DNA of 64,000 nucleotides from Carya illinoinensis (Eukaryota; Streptophyta; Magnoliopsida; Fagales; Juglandaceae): assembly GCF_018687715.1 (NCBI RefSeq), contig NC_056756.1:32773980-32837979 (forward strand), written 5' to 3'. The position numbers and the translations under genes are program-made. This document shows positions 22,151 to 34,900 of the stretch, piece by piece. The notes under the pieces are model-generated. The model did no database searches, had not been told where the DNA came from, and worked only from the letters and a program-made list of their open reading frames with translations. Each line of letters starts with the position of its first letter. Position 1 is the first letter of the stretch.

Positions 22151-23104
22151 ATTTTCCATAAATCATATATACATGCTCATTGATTCATCATGTAAACCCA
22201 GTTTGTTTACTTTGATTTATTATGTTGTACATACGGTTAAATTAGTTTTGAATATCATAATTAATATGACTTTTCTTGTGTAATTTTCTTTACCATTTGT
22301 TTTGAAAACTGAAGTTGAACAATATGGACAAGTTAGAAACTTTAAATCATCAAAATTTTTAAGACTAGGTTTTGATATTAAAAAAAATTAAAGAAATTTT
22401 TTCAGCTTAATTTTAATAATATTGGGACACGGTTTCAAAACAAAATAAATGAAGTCTTTTATATAAATGATTTCGTAGTCTATATTGAGAAGAAATGTGA
22501 TATTTTTTTACCTTTATACGAAAGAATATTGAGATCAATTGGCATATTAAATGGTTTTTAATTTATATATATATATATATATAATTTTTGTTATATACAA
22601 ATTTTGATACATCTTTCAGCCTCCCTCTAGAGAAATCTTAGCTTTTTCCCTGCAAAAGAGATTTATTTTGTATTACATATTTCTACTATTTCATAAACTC
22701 ACTAGAGCAATTGTTTGCTTAAGTAATGTATATGGAGTCTTTAATTTTTTTGGTAAAATAATCTGAAAATTAAATACAATTATAATTTTAATACACCATT
22801 AATGATTGTCTGTAAATAGTTAAACTTTTAATATTATTATTGCCAGGTTCCCCATGCATTTGATTTACAAGCATTGTTAAAACATAAATAGCTTAGTTAA
22901 TTAATTAACAAATATATAACCATAAAATTACGTTATATGTAAACTAAATATTATTAATTTTATACATCAATTTTTCTACCGTTAGAAATTTAAATATTCT
23001 TATTCTTATATATATATATATATATATAAATATCCAAGTATGAAAATATTATATTATTTAAATATGTTGGAGGAAACATCTACCAACCTAATGAAGAATA
23101 ATAT

Positions 23105-23341
23105 GTAAGGCGGCTAGAAAAAGATAAACAGGAACTTATCACAGAAAGAATCTCAATGACTACTTATTCGTGCTAGAGTCCTTGTAAGGTAAGGCGGCTA
23201 GAAAAAGATCAAAAGGAACTTATCACAGAAAGAATCTCAAGGACCACTTACTCGTGCTAGAGTCCTTGTGAGGTAAGGCGGCTAGAAAAATATCGAAAGG
23301 AACTTATCAATAACTACTTATTCGTGCTAGAGTCCTTGTGA
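23105..23341 (+). repeat. 84-bp tandem repeat, three copies
   Basis: Units start at 23105, 23189 and 23273 with gtaaggcggctagaaaaa and end with gctagagtccttgt(a/g)agg. The third unit lacks about 16 bases ('cagaaagaatctca' region). No coding function is evident. Confidence 0.88.
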
Positions 23342-23740
23342 GGGGTGAGCAATTTTCAAAGACTGATGGAACATTCGTTGAAAGTTCGCAAAGCAATTTT
23401 TTCAGGTAGATGCAAAAGCAGCCATCGACAATGTTAACATCCCAGACAAAAATTAGTCCGAGGATGGCACAACTTATCGAAGATCGCATCAAATGTTTCA
23501 AAAAGGGCAGATAACTATCTTATCATTCTCTAATTATTGTTAGTTAGTGTATTTAAAATTTTTATTGTTTTAACATTTTTTTAAGTAAATTTTTAATATT
23601 CTTAATCATTAGGAAAAAAAAATATATATATAATTTTACTAATAGTCACTTTTTTAATTCTGTAATAAAAATTAAAAATTAAAAATTACAAAATTAAAGA
23701 AATTAAAAAAAATAGTAAAAATATAGTAGTAGAGTTGTAA

Positions 23741-23930
23741 GGAAACAAGGCAGCTAATTTAATTGCTAAGCATGCATTACACGTTGATAGGGAGGTAGTT
23801 TGGTTAGACGATTGTCCAGATTTTATTAAAAATTGTATTCTATTGGAGAAACAATGTACTGACGTTATCTATGATTGATGAATGAAGATCTGATTTCTTT
23901 TCAAAAATAAAAAATAAAAAAAAAAATACT
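23741..23930 (+). pseudogene. LINE 3'-end fragment (RNase H tail and poly-A)
   Basis: Frame 23741-23878 reads GNKAANLIAKHALHVDREVV, then WLDDCPDFIKNCILLEK, to a stop. This is the C-terminal end of the RVT_3 RNase H of plant L1 elements. An A-rich run at 23907-23930 fits the poly-A tail. The whole 5' part is missing, so this is a severely 5'-truncated insertion. Confidence 0.75.
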
Positions 23931-24179
23931 TGTCTTTTTATAGATGATTTGGATGAAGTTTCCTCCAATTCAGTTTGGTAAAAGATGTGTCCAATAAACA
24001 AAATACATCATTCAGTGGTGGCACGATTGGACTCCTCACCTCTAGATTTATTGAATCTCGGTTTCACTGCTCCTAGTCTCCGGCCTCCTCTATAGTTGTG
24101 TGAGTCCCATGCACAAGCACTGCCACTTGTCCCTCCAATAAGCCTCCACTGATCTAGACTATCTAATCCTAGATACATA

Positions 24180-24250
24180 GCTTTCTCTAATCAAGAATCT
24201 TGGTAAAAAAAAAAAAAAGGCGAAGGATTTCATCAACGGCTCCATATCAG
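24180..24250 (+). repeat. Dispersed duplicate, second half
   Basis: Has 'gctttctctaatcaagaatc' and 'gaaggatttcatcaacg', matching 20475-20545. The first half of the same unit is at about 22968-23020. The 1.1 kb between holds a TA run, the 84-bp tandem repeats and the LINE fragment. Confidence 0.55.
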
Positions 24251-25339
24251 GAAAAACATGCACCAGTTTGTGGTGTACCGAGATCTTCCAAACTTGCGTG
24301 TTCTCTTATTTGTACTTACTCTTGTGCTGGTGAGGATTTTCTAATAAGCTCTAGTACTGGAGAAATTGGGTTGGCGCATGGTCGGGCACTTGGGGCTGTG
24401 TGAAGTCATTCGAAAATGATTGATTATACTCCTTAGTGTTATGATATGAAGAGATTTTCACTCCGCTTGGTCAGATGTGGTGACTTGAGTATTGTTCATG
24501 GCACCTTGCACGAATACGTCGAAGTTTCGCTCCACCTCTAGAATTGGGTCCCAATCAGTCACTTGCGTGTGTACGAGTTAATAACATTTTGATAAATGTC
24601 ATGTCCATTTCACATAATAATCTCAAAGTCACATATAGGTTCAAAGAAAAGATCATTTACGAATTGTTTTCAATTACTTCTGGATAGACTAACCCTTACA
24701 TTATGAGCATAACATAGACAGAGGAATAACTGAATTTTCAAATTATATACCTTGATAATTGATAGTGCTCCTCATGCCTCCATATTGAAGATGGGATTGC
24801 GCTGACATGCCCACACAGCTTACAGCCTACGAGTATGTTATGGCCCAGTTTGAAAGTCACATGAAGCAAATAAGTTTCACCATGTTAGTCTTCGTTTAGA
24901 TCAGGTATTAATGTTGTCAAGCTGAATATTACTTTTGTACTTGTTTGTTGTTTGCTTAATAAGTAGTTCGAGTTAGGAGAAAGTAAATCCTACCCAAACC
25001 AGATTCAATGAAGCGGAGCCTTAATGCAATGCAGTATTGTTTTCCCCTCACCTGAGCAAGAATAATTTCATACATATTAGAAGTCAAATAAGTTTAGAGG
25101 AAATAAATAAATTGTCAGTTATTTATATCCCTTGAAATATATGAAAACATAAATGTTATCATGTGCATATTAGTTCAGTCTATTTATCAATAATTATAAT
25201 TCATGGTGTTAATAAATAAATCAAAATAAGTATTTCATATTGAATTGTCTATGTACACATACCAGTTGCAAAGAGGTAATCTAATGTGTCAACCTTATAT
25301 CAATGAAGTTTTTGAGTTGTAACTATAAATCTGACACAT

Positions 25340-26010
25340 ACTCTTTCTTTGTTGATAGGTCCTCCTCATCTGAATATTCTCTCTCACTATACACATTTCC
25401 AAAACTAGAAATCATCATGTCACATTAATAAAGCCTGTTGAATCTATGCATTGACCATCCGAATCCATGACTTCTCGTGCATCAATATGACTTGGTAGTA
25501 TATCAGGCCTATCCAGTAGAGTTGATATTGGATCTGCATTATCACACTGCACTAGTTCATAATAATATGAAGACACATTTTCTTGAACAGCATCATTAGT
25601 ACTTTATTCGCCATCAAAACCTTCCAGAACCTTTGGCATTGACGGAATGTTGTAGACATTCCTATTTGTATAGTTCTTCACAACACCCAACTCCCTTTTG
25701 CTCTTATATCTCTTATGTAGAAACATTGATCAGCCTGACTCGCCAACACGAATGGTTCATCCTTATACCAAGTCCTATTCATGTTGACACTAATCATATG
25801 GTCATCCATCCGCACCTCTCGTTTTCGATCACCAACGTCAAACCAATCACATTCAAATAGGTACACTTGATGCCACTCCATGTAGCGCAACTCTACGATA
25901 TTATTGATAACACCGTAGAAGTCTACGTTGTTTGTAGCCTCGTCCCTAGTTACCAACACCCCAAAATTTTCTGTACGTCGATGAAGTTCAAGCTGCTTCA
26001 TATGAAACAT
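25340..26010 (-). pseudogene. CACTA transposase, DUF4216 and C-terminus
   Basis: From 26010: TENFGVLVTRDEATNNVDFY, IVELRYMEWHQVYLFECDWF and NMNRTWYKDEPFVLASQADQ with CFYIRD, which is DUF4216 with its usual motifs. The tail, rich in acidic residues, runs on to about 25340 with at least one stop. Nothing recognisable follows downstream. Confidence 0.82.
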
Positions 26011-26557
26011 TTTTCTATTTATTATTCAAGCAGCATATGATGCAACCCAATGGCTAGGCCGCAAGCCAACGTATATAGATCAGCAAACAAATCAACTCGA
26101 TTCAAGGTACGATGTTCCTAGATTTATACCAAAATTGTTGAAAATTCACAACGTATATTTTTGTCATTTCAAAGCATATCAAGGAAACCTGTAATATTTC
26201 AACGTAGACAAGGATGAAGAAGAACTTACACGTTACTTGAACCAAGTTAGAAAATCAGTTTGATGCTTGCAATTGATGCAATTTAGGTGTTTTACCTTAC
26301 ATTTATCGTAGTGTTCCCTACATTTGGAGCACAGAATTGCCAAGCAAAATATTCAAGTTAGCTGGTATTGGGTTGATAAAAATTTGTTAAGTTTGAATGG
26401 AAGTAGATTTTTAAGTTGTTGATGCTTACTCTATATAGGGTCCAATCTCTGGCCAATTGTTGAGCACGTACCAGATGGCTGTCCTAAAAAGTTTATCTTC
26501 TAATTGCACATTAGAAACTATACCCAAGAGATGAACTTTCTGATTAAAAATTCTGAA

Positions 26558-27218
26558 TCAATCTATAGTTTCCTCTTTGTCAACATCAATGTTGCGGTTC
26601 GCTCGACTAAACTTCATCTCAACATCTTGGAGGTATATGAAGCATTCAGTGTGAATGTAGGCCTTGGCTATTGAACCTTCTAGGCGGGCTTTATTCTTAA
26701 CATATCGCTTGAATTTACCGAGATACCTCTCAAATGGGTACATTCACCTATATTGTACTGGATACCTAAGTATGGCCTCACAGGGTAAATGGACAGCTAG
26801 GTGGGTAAATGGACAGCTAGGTGGACCATGACATTGAAAAAGGAATGAAGGAATATCATCTCCAGTTTGCATAGAATGGTGACGATATCAGTTTGGAGCT
26901 AGGATAGGCAATTCATATCCAGTGTTTGAGCGCACAACTCTTTGAAAAAAGTGTTAAGTTCAATTAAAGTCAAGACAACGTCACTTCTTAAATACCCCTA
27001 GCAGTAATGGGGAGTAGTCTTTAAAGAAAAACATGACAGTCGTGACTTTTCAACCTTGAGATTCTGCAGTCATGCAGAGAAACACAGTTCCAGATATTGG
27101 AAGTGAACCTATCTGGAAATTTGATATCGAACAGCCACTTACAAAATTTATTCCTTTTATCTTCTTGTAATGTGTACAGTACATGTGGCATTGTTACATG
27201 ATCCCCTTCACGCCTCAA
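26558..27218 (-). pseudogene. CACTA transposase, DUF4218-like region
   Basis: Pieces of the conserved region behind the catalytic part: VLYTLQEDKRNKFCKWLFDI with FPDRFTSNIWNCVSLHD (27218-27021), and YPFERYLGKFKRYVKNKARL with GSIAKAYIHTECFIYL (26743-26558). The stretch between is degenerate. A 20-base direct duplication ('gtaaatggacagctaggtgg') at about 26785-26823 falls inside it. Confidence 0.8.
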
Positions 27219-27224
27219 ATGTAT

Positions 27225-27931
27225 TTATTTACTATAGCCCAAAATCTCTAAGTCATGCCTTGAATTGATATTATCCTTAGTTTTTCTTAGACTGTTCATT
27301 AAAGTGAATAAGATGTTATCGGCAATATTCTTCTCAATATGCGTAACATCTAAATTATGCCGAAGTCGAAGTGTTGACCAATAAGGTAATGTGAAGAATA
27401 TGCTACACTTTGTCCAATTCAACTCTTTAGCAGTATGTTTTTTCTTCTTACGAGATTTGCCAAACTGAACATCCCCAATCATTTGCAATTGAGTTTGAAT
27501 ATTGTCTCCTCCTATATCCCTTAGTGGCATGAGATGATCTTCTTTACCATTGAACAACCATTTCCTCATTCTCCATATGTGATCTAGCGGTAAGAAACGT
27601 TGTTGTCCCATATGGCAATGTTTTCAGCCATATTCCAACCAATTTGAGTCTGTTTCCACATTGCAAGATCGAAAAGCCAATTTTCGTTTTGTTAACCAGC
27701 TAGAGAGATACCCGTAGGCAGAGAAGTCATTGATTGTCCACAATACGGCAGCATGCAACATAAACGTCTCCTTAGTTGAAGCATCATAGTTGGTACCCCA
27801 TGTTCCCAAAATTCAAGTAGTTCATCGAGTAACAGCTGCAAGTAAATATCGATCTCATTCCCTGATGACTTTGGGCCAGGAATAATTAGAGATGTCATGA
27901 AGAATTGGTCTTTCATGCATGACCACGGTGG
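27225..27931 (-). pseudogene. CACTA transposase, Transposase_21 region
   Basis: Continues from the other side of the LTR with PWSCMKDQFFMTSLIIPGPK, then GNEIDIYLQLLLDEL, YDASTKETFMLHAAVLWTIN and DFSAYGYLSSW. After a frame change it reads FLPLDHIWRMRKWLFNGKED and LRLRHNLDVTHIEKNIADNI. These are conserved tnp2 stretches. At least two frameshifts and an in-frame stop at about 27618 are present. Confidence 0.88.
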
Positions 27932-28559
27932 TGTAACAACCCTGCCCTGGGAAGGTTGGGGTTGCTACATACATACTCATCCCTCTACAGTAATCTCCTT
28001 TATTTATTTATTTTTATTTTTTTAAGTAATATGGGATCAGCATGAACATGACACACATGTACTCTAAATTTCTAATTTAAAAAAGGGAATACCTAATAGA
28101 CATTCTATTCAAACATTCATCCATAAGAGACTCTCAGAGTTTATCATATGCTCGTAAAAACATAACTGTTCTAGTTAGTAAAAGACTCCTTCTCTACCAT
28201 ATGTACAAGAAGGCACTAAGTCAATATATAAGGGTTTACCATCACCCTACCATAACGGTAACACCATACCAAAAGATACATGGTTTAAAGTCAAACCCAA
28301 CAAAACGTCCCGACAAGAGACCCCTCCCAACATAAAAACAACTTTCATAGAAATAACCCATCATTTATGTAAGGTCGAACCAACAAGGAAGACACCAAAT
28401 GTTTGCCTCTCCCTCTATAGTAATGCCCTACTCCCCAACCTCTTCGTCATTACCTAGAAGTTTAAAACATAAATACAAAGTGAATCTAATATTCAGTAAG
28501 CAGTACACCATGTTGTTAACTTATTAATCATCTAATATTTTTTTTTGAAAACATGCATA

Positions 28560-28800
28560 CATAAACATTTGATGATTCTGACGATGCTTTCATGCATAAA
28601 CAATTGGAGAAATAAATCATACTTTCATGCATAAACATTTAAACTATACTTCCATGCAAAACACTTAAACAGTACTTTCATACATAAACATTTAAACAAT
28701 ACTTTCATGCATAAACATTTAAACAGTACTTTCATGCATAACACTTAAACAGTACTTTAATGCATAAATATTGAAACAGTACTTTCATACATAACATCAC
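28560..28800. repeat. Short tandem repeats, about 27 bp, within solo LTR
   Basis: Seven or so degenerate units of the form actttcatgcataaacattt plus 'aaacagt', period 26-30 bases. Confidence 0.75.
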
Positions 28801-29925
28801 TTTCATGTTTTACTTTCATTTGGCCGGTACACACTATTGCGCCCCGTGGGTTAGGAATCCCTTTCCGTCAGGGAGCAGCATTGGATGCACCGTTAGTACT
28901 ACTTATCTAGCATTGCAATCTGCCCAGTCCTTTGGTACCATCATTCATATATTAGTCATGGTCATTACGTAGTTTTATACATTAAAACATTTATTTCCTT
29001 TCAATCCTTCCTTCTTTCATTTAGTCCTTTTCATTTAACAATTCATTCATAAAAAAACGTCATTTAAAAGAATGAGCTTAAACATCATTTTTCATACAGT
29101 TATGTATCTTCATACCTTAACATTCTTTTAATTTCTTTTCTTTCTTTGCAGTCAAACATTTTCATTATCTTTTCTTAGTCCAATGCATATGTATTTATTT
29201 TTTAAAAAGAGCATTTCATGTCATGCTACGTATAAGTAGGATATTAGTTATTTGAGAGAGCATGTGTGAAAATCTCATGACTTAGAATCTACGTGCATGC
29301 ATTACTTTATATACATACAAACAATTATAATCAATAGGGTGCTTAACAAGTGCTACCAAGAAAGGCTTGTCCATACTATAAATTTATTTACCCTTTCTTT
29401 AAAAAAAAACATTTGCAATAAGAGAGAGAGAGAGATTCTTTCATGAGAGAACTTTGTATAAGAGCATGGTCATAGCTACTTACCTAGATGCTTCTCGATA
29501 CTTCCAATCGTCAATATAAGTCCTATTCTAATAAATAACATAAGCGTATTAATACTCATATAATATTTCTTTAGGCCTCCCTTTAAGCAAGAAAGCTGTA
29601 ATATTACAATTTAACGTCTTTTCTACCCTTAACATTATCTTAATTAACAAACCTCTCATTTAACCTTTACAAGAATAACATAATTAATACTAGAGCATGT
29701 TATACTCTAATCGTACAAGCAATATTTAATAGTTTAGATAACATCTCCCATTAGAATTAAACATAGCATAAAGTATAGCAAAATTACCCATTAAACAAAT
29801 TGCAAAACCTTTAAACACTTAAACTTATGCCTTACACATTTAATACCTTTTAAAAGCAAGGTATAAAATTATAAAACCCAAGCAAAACCTCTAAATAAAT
29901 CTCAACATAGTACACATATCATCAA

Positions 29926-29926
29926 C

Positions 29927-29972
<46 letters not shown>
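29926..29972. repeat. (AT)n(GT)n microsatellite
   Basis: A run of about 17 GT units preceded by AT units. Confidence 0.95.
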
Positions 29973-30361
29973 CAAAAGATCAACTAACATCAATTATAAA
30001 TAATCAAGTTAGTTATTAAAAAGACCATTTTCAAATATAGGAGAAATACATAGTAAATTCCCTAAATAAATTTTGGTTTCGGCCAAAAACAAAGCATACA
30101 TGTTTATTTGCAACATAAGAATTTAAATACATAAAAACATAAGCTAAACAATTTAGTTGGCTTCTAAAATACATCAAAATTAAAAGAGTTAAATTGATTT
30201 TTGCCTTAAGCTCCTAGTTTCTTTCAAGAGGTAAAGTGGAGATCCAAAACTTGAAGAAGATAAGAGGAGCTTGATTCTTGAAGAGGAGAAGAAGAGAGGG
30301 AAAGTGGCTTTGGCTAGCATGGAAAGTGAGGTGAAGAAAACTTGTTCTTCCTTTCTTGGGT

Positions 30362-30525
30362 GTAGGCCGACGGGTTCAAGGGATAAGATTAAATTACTTT
30401 TTGGTCAAAAACTTATTTCATTAGCTAGGAAGGATGACCGACGGTTCAGGAGGCAAAGACTTAATTGTCTTTTGGTCAAAACTTGTCTCACAAGCTTGGA
30501 AGGTAGACCGACGGGTTCAAGATCA
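30362..30525. repeat. Three spaced copies of a 'gaccgacgggttcaag' repeat
   Basis: The motif '(g)ccgacgg(g)ttca' occurs at about 30366, 30438 and 30509, with 'cttttggtcaaaactt' between copies, period about 70 bases. It lies near the 5' part of the LTR when read on the minus strand. Confidence 0.6.
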
Positions 30526-30919
30526 ATTAAAGGCATAAAGCTATTTTTATCAAAGAAGCCAATGAATTCAACAAGGAAATAAAGATTTAAGTCACTTGGT
30601 CAAAGCTTATATTGAAATCTTAAGGAAACTGATGACTAGGATTAATTGTAAGAAGATATTGACCCTACCTACCACATCCAATGGTAGAAATCAAATGGGG
30701 CTATTTCTAAATTAATTAACGTTAAGGACTTAAGAGAAAATACTATAAAGTCTTAAAAATCATGTACTTAATTTATTTTAATAACCCACATAAAAATAAA
30801 AGCACATCTATCTTAAAATAAAATAATATAATAATATCTTAAAATATTTAATTTAAAGAATTAATAAAAGATGAAATGACGTAAGGACTTATGTAGTAAG
30901 ACTCGGATATTACAGGCAG

Positions 30920-31980
30920 CAAGTTATACGGGGCAAGGATCGCTGGCCAAATGCTATGAAACCAAGTTTTTGAAAGGAGTCAAGTTGTCTCTTGCCAGAC
31001 CAAGCCTAACATTGTGAGGATCCGCAGCACTATGATGTTCATCAAATTTCTTCCAGCACTCAGAGTCGGTTGGATGTCTCATATTGGTATCTTCTATCAC
31101 CCGTTGCTTTTTATGCCATCCCATATCACCTACAATTTTTGCAAAAATAAAGAGATGCCGCAATCTCAGTTTCAACGAAAAGTGACGCAACACTTTTGAG
31201 GTATAACATGTGACTCGTGTGTATTTGGCATCCACCTTGAAACCTTACATATATGGCATTCATTAAGAGTTAGCATTTTTCTTCCAAAATAAGATGTAGT
31301 CGTTGGTGCAAGCATGGGTTTTGTGGTTCTTGAAACCCAAACTGAACTTCAAAGACCTTGATTGTGGTAAACATCATATAATTGTGGCAAAAGAGCATCA
31401 GGAAAGGCAGATCGTAATAGATCAATGAGCATGTCAAATGACTTAATTGACCATCCACTGATTGATTTGATGTGTAACAACTTGAAAACGAATGACAGCT
31501 TTGTAAATTTTGTACACCCGTTGGAAAAAGACGTTGGGCATCCTCCAGTAGCTGGTTAAAAGTAGTTGTTGGTGAATCTTTAGGTATTGGTGGCCTATTT
31601 GGTGTAGGAGTGTTGTCTTGGGGCACATCAACAAAAGTGCTTGCCCAGATATCGTCCAACATATGCTGCATGTCATCAATGTAATCATCTTCTAGTATAA
31701 CCTCGTCACCAATATCATCGTTACTAACATATAATGTTGTTTTCTCCTCTCCATGAAATATCCACTGGGTGTAATTTGAATTGATCCCTTTGATAAACAA
31801 ATGAGTTTCCACCTGAAATATAGGCAGCCAAAGATTGTTAAGGCATACACAACATGGATACCGAATGCAATCCCTTCCACTTGCATGGTTTTCATTCTTA
31901 TGTGATGAAAGTTTTAACCCCTTAAACGTATACAGGTGATAAAAGTCTATCAGGCTCGTTTATCCAACTTTTGTCTATCT
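30920..31980 (-). pseudogene. CACTA transposase N-terminal part
   Basis: Begins near 31975 with DKSWINEPDRL-like text. A probable intron ends at 'atttcag' (about 31812), then THLFIKGINSNYTQWIFHGE, DDMQHMLDDI, TFNQLLEDAQ and the CTNDYILFWKK equivalent follow. From 31235 it reads DAKYTRVTCYTSKVLRHFSL, IVGDMGWHKKQRVIED, ECWKKFDEH and DPHNVRLGLARD. It stops at WPAILAPYNL where the solo LTR enters. The protein would bind and cut the CACTA ends, but frameshifts near 31510 and 31260 and the insertion prevent this. Confidence 0.85.
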
Positions 31981-34900
31981 AAAAATAGATATGGTTGGAA
32001 AGGAAGTTAGATAAATAGAGACCGTCATGTATAGTTGATGAAGTCACATTTGAAACTAACATGAATGAAATGTGGAATAATAATATATGGTCGAAGGAAT
32101 TGAATGGTGGAGCAAAATGAAGGCTGAATATATTTTGTTTCATGTGATTAAATGAATGGTGTCTACATGTTATTTGTTGCTATAAAGTGTATAGTTCATC
32201 CTTATAGGACATGCAAGTGTGTCAATTTGAGTTTGGGTCATACGAGAAAAGTGGGTATGTTACAAGTAGTTGACACATTCCACTATGAGTTAGTGGAATG
32301 AGTGATGTTACGCAGTTGTACGTTAGACATCGAGTATAGTAGAGCCCTCAAACCCAATGGTACTCCAATCTTGATTGAGTGATTAAAAGAATCATTATCA
32401 GTTGGATATATAAATTCAACATATGATGTTAGTTGAGACAGGAGAATAAATGTTTAACTTGAAGAGCATTTATGAAGGTGGCTAACTATCTCATAACGTT
32501 TTTGGTCATGTATGGTTAAAGGATAATTGGCTGTCTAAACATAAATGTACCAGATGAAGATCATCAGGCAATTGAAAAGTTAAAAATCTAAATGGGTCTT
32601 GTTTATGACATTATGTGAGTGTATATGGTCAAAATTGGTATCAAATAAGTTGTCAACTACATTAAGGTGTTAAAAGTTAAATGATGATGCTAGCTACGTA
32701 GTCTCTAGTTGTCTATATAGTAATTTATCAAAAATAAATAAAAACCCCTATATAGTATATTGTTGCTGGTCTATACTAAGCAATGGCCAAGGCTATCATG
32801 TTTACACATTGTAATTAGTAATACATAATAAAGCACTAACAAATGACAATTCAAAATCGCGGTACTGAATTAAGATAATTCATCACATGTCAAGTGAAGG
32901 GAGATGCATTGATATGATCATGAAGTGATCCCTTGTAAATAGTTACCAATTAGAACGAAGAGTTATTGCAAAACAAGAGCAAGAAGCAGGGTTCCATTAA
33001 TTGAACAAAGATATAAAACATCCATCTGTGTTTTGAGAATTCTTGAAATGAAAAATAAGGATTTGCAGCTGTAGATGCAATTGTTTCCTTCAATACCCAA
33101 CTAAACAAGTTTAAGCTCGCCCCTGATTGAAATGGCTCACCAACAATTATGCCGGGCTCAGCCAATGCCCATTAAATCAAAAGCACTCGATGTCCATCCT
33201 ACAATCTGCACCCAATAATCCTAGTAAATTTCAGTTTAAACTCAATATCAGAATATAACACAAACAAAATAATAAAAAAAAAATTAAGGAAAAAATTGTA
33301 GGAGTAATGGTTTTAATCACAATCTTAACTACATAAACCAACTAGGGAAAATCAACTACAAAGCACTTTCCTTACCTCCTCTTCACGTAAGGAAAATCAA
33401 CTACAAAGCACAACCTCAGCCCATTTAACTTCTCTCCATACTTAGCACTAAGCGAAAACTTTGAAACTCCTCATTTCAAGCATGGTAAAGGGATTTATGA
33501 ACATGACTAAAAGCATGCTTAATGTCCAATAAAGGCCATTGAGTTTTATACATTCCAGATATATGAAGGACGTGGGTTAAGAATGTATAAATGATAGCAA
33601 TTTACTTAGAAATGGAAGGGAACAAGTTAGTCTCATAATAATCTGGAATTTTCACAAAAATTGAAGTTTGATACCTTTTTAGTAACTTGTTGGAACCAAA
33701 TTAATTGAAGAGCTAAAACTTAGAAGATGGCTTGTTTTTGTCCCTTGTTTTAAATACAATTTTTCATACTAAAAAATAACTTTGGTTGAGCAAAATAGGG
33801 ATGCAATGGACTGGTTGAAGCCCCAAAACAGAGTATAAAGCAGAATTTGCTGCACTACCATGGACAACTAGTAGCTTTAGTACATTCATGCTCCTAAACA
33901 TTCCTTATTTAACCATAATATCAACTACATAAACCAATCATACTAGAGTTGAAGAAAATTTGAGAAGAAACATCGTATTTTTTGTGAAAGCATAGCATAA
34001 ATAGCAAGAGGAGCTCTCGGCAAACCCGGAAATTCTAATCAAACCTACTAGATTGAATAAAGTCATTGATTGCTTACTTGGGCAATCTTGAAGAAAAGTG
34101 TTCTCAAAGTGCATTCCCATGATCTACTAGTTTAACACAATCATAAAGGGTTAAAGGCTCTCAAAACATTTGTTCAAACTCAATATTAAAAATAGAAGAT
34201 CTTCTCAATATTAAAAAGAGTAGAAATAAATATCAATATTCAATAAGCCCACATTTGGAATGACAGCGATCAATTACCCCAAAACAGACCCACAACACAG
34301 ATGCATAGAAAAAAACCACAACTCAGATGCAAAAAACAAAACCACAACTATCATGTGCACTTAAATCCCACTGCACTAAAACAAAACCACATAACAGATT
34401 AAGTTTGTAGTGCAAGTTGTCACAAAGGCTAGTAGAATGTAGAAAACACAAGCTAAAGGCCACTTCTCTTTCTTTTATTTTTTCGATATAAGTTTTAGTA
34501 ATTTGAAATATAAAATAGATGTTAAACACATGTAGAGGATCTGAAGGCATGAACCTTATTGTTAAAAAAATAGAGAAATGCACTAAAAATATTAATAAAT
34601 ATCAATGGGTGGAAGCTCATCTAATACTCTAATGGGAAGCACCAACTTTAACAATATTTAGTAATATTATTCATCTCGACGGAATGTGGCAGCTTCTCAC
34701 TGCATGGAAGTTTTAAGTGATCATTATAAAAGTCAATATTTAATATAGACTGGTTTTGCTTTCCTTGCCTTTAAATCATTCGATGGATTTAATCCTAGGC
34801 CGATGATGTAAACGAGGTTGATTATCAGCACAAATCATTTGTCCCTACCACAAATAAGAAAACATAGTATATATGTAAAATCTTGCAACTTCAAAAACAA

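Larger units (their letters stand above)
27932..30914 (-). repeat. Solo LTR (Gypsy type), 2983 bp, inside CACTA
   Basis: The plus strand starts TGTAACAACC and ends GGATATTACA, i.e. TG..CA on either strand. No pol or gag lies inside, and CACTA coding text resumes on both sides, so this is a single LTR left after recombination. Flanking pentamers are ggtgg (27927-27931) and ggcag (30915-30919), explained by one ggcgg target with a CpG transition in each copy. Orientation is inferred as minus from similarity of style to the LTR at 57.2-60.4 kb. It contains short tandem repeats and a TG microsatellite. Confidence 0.82.
25340..31980 (-). mobile_element. CACTA (En/Spm) transposon, transposase part, interrupted
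   Basis: Minus-strand order from the right: Transpos_assoc-like start, linker, Transposase_21 (tnp2), DUF4218-like, DUF4216 and C-terminal tail. This is the usual layout of plant CACTA transposases. A 3-kb solo LTR splits it at 27932-30914. Multiple stops and frameshifts make it inactive. The terminal CACTA repeats were not located with certainty; a CACTA-like end at about 39.4 kb is in the right orientation to be its 5' end but lies 7.5 kb away. Confidence 0.85.

Noticed and set aside
19600..25300. Search for a second terpene synthase copy
   Set aside because: No DDxxD, RRx8W or NSE text found downstream; only TE fragments and the split repeat.
30271..30582. 103-codon ORF with repeated PTGSR-like text
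   Set aside because: It lies inside a solo LTR and is produced by a short non-coding repeat; no homology recognised.
32950..33165. Minus-strand ORF starting MAEPGIIVGEPFQ
   Set aside because: Isolated, 71 codons, no splice partners or known domain; left out as a gene.
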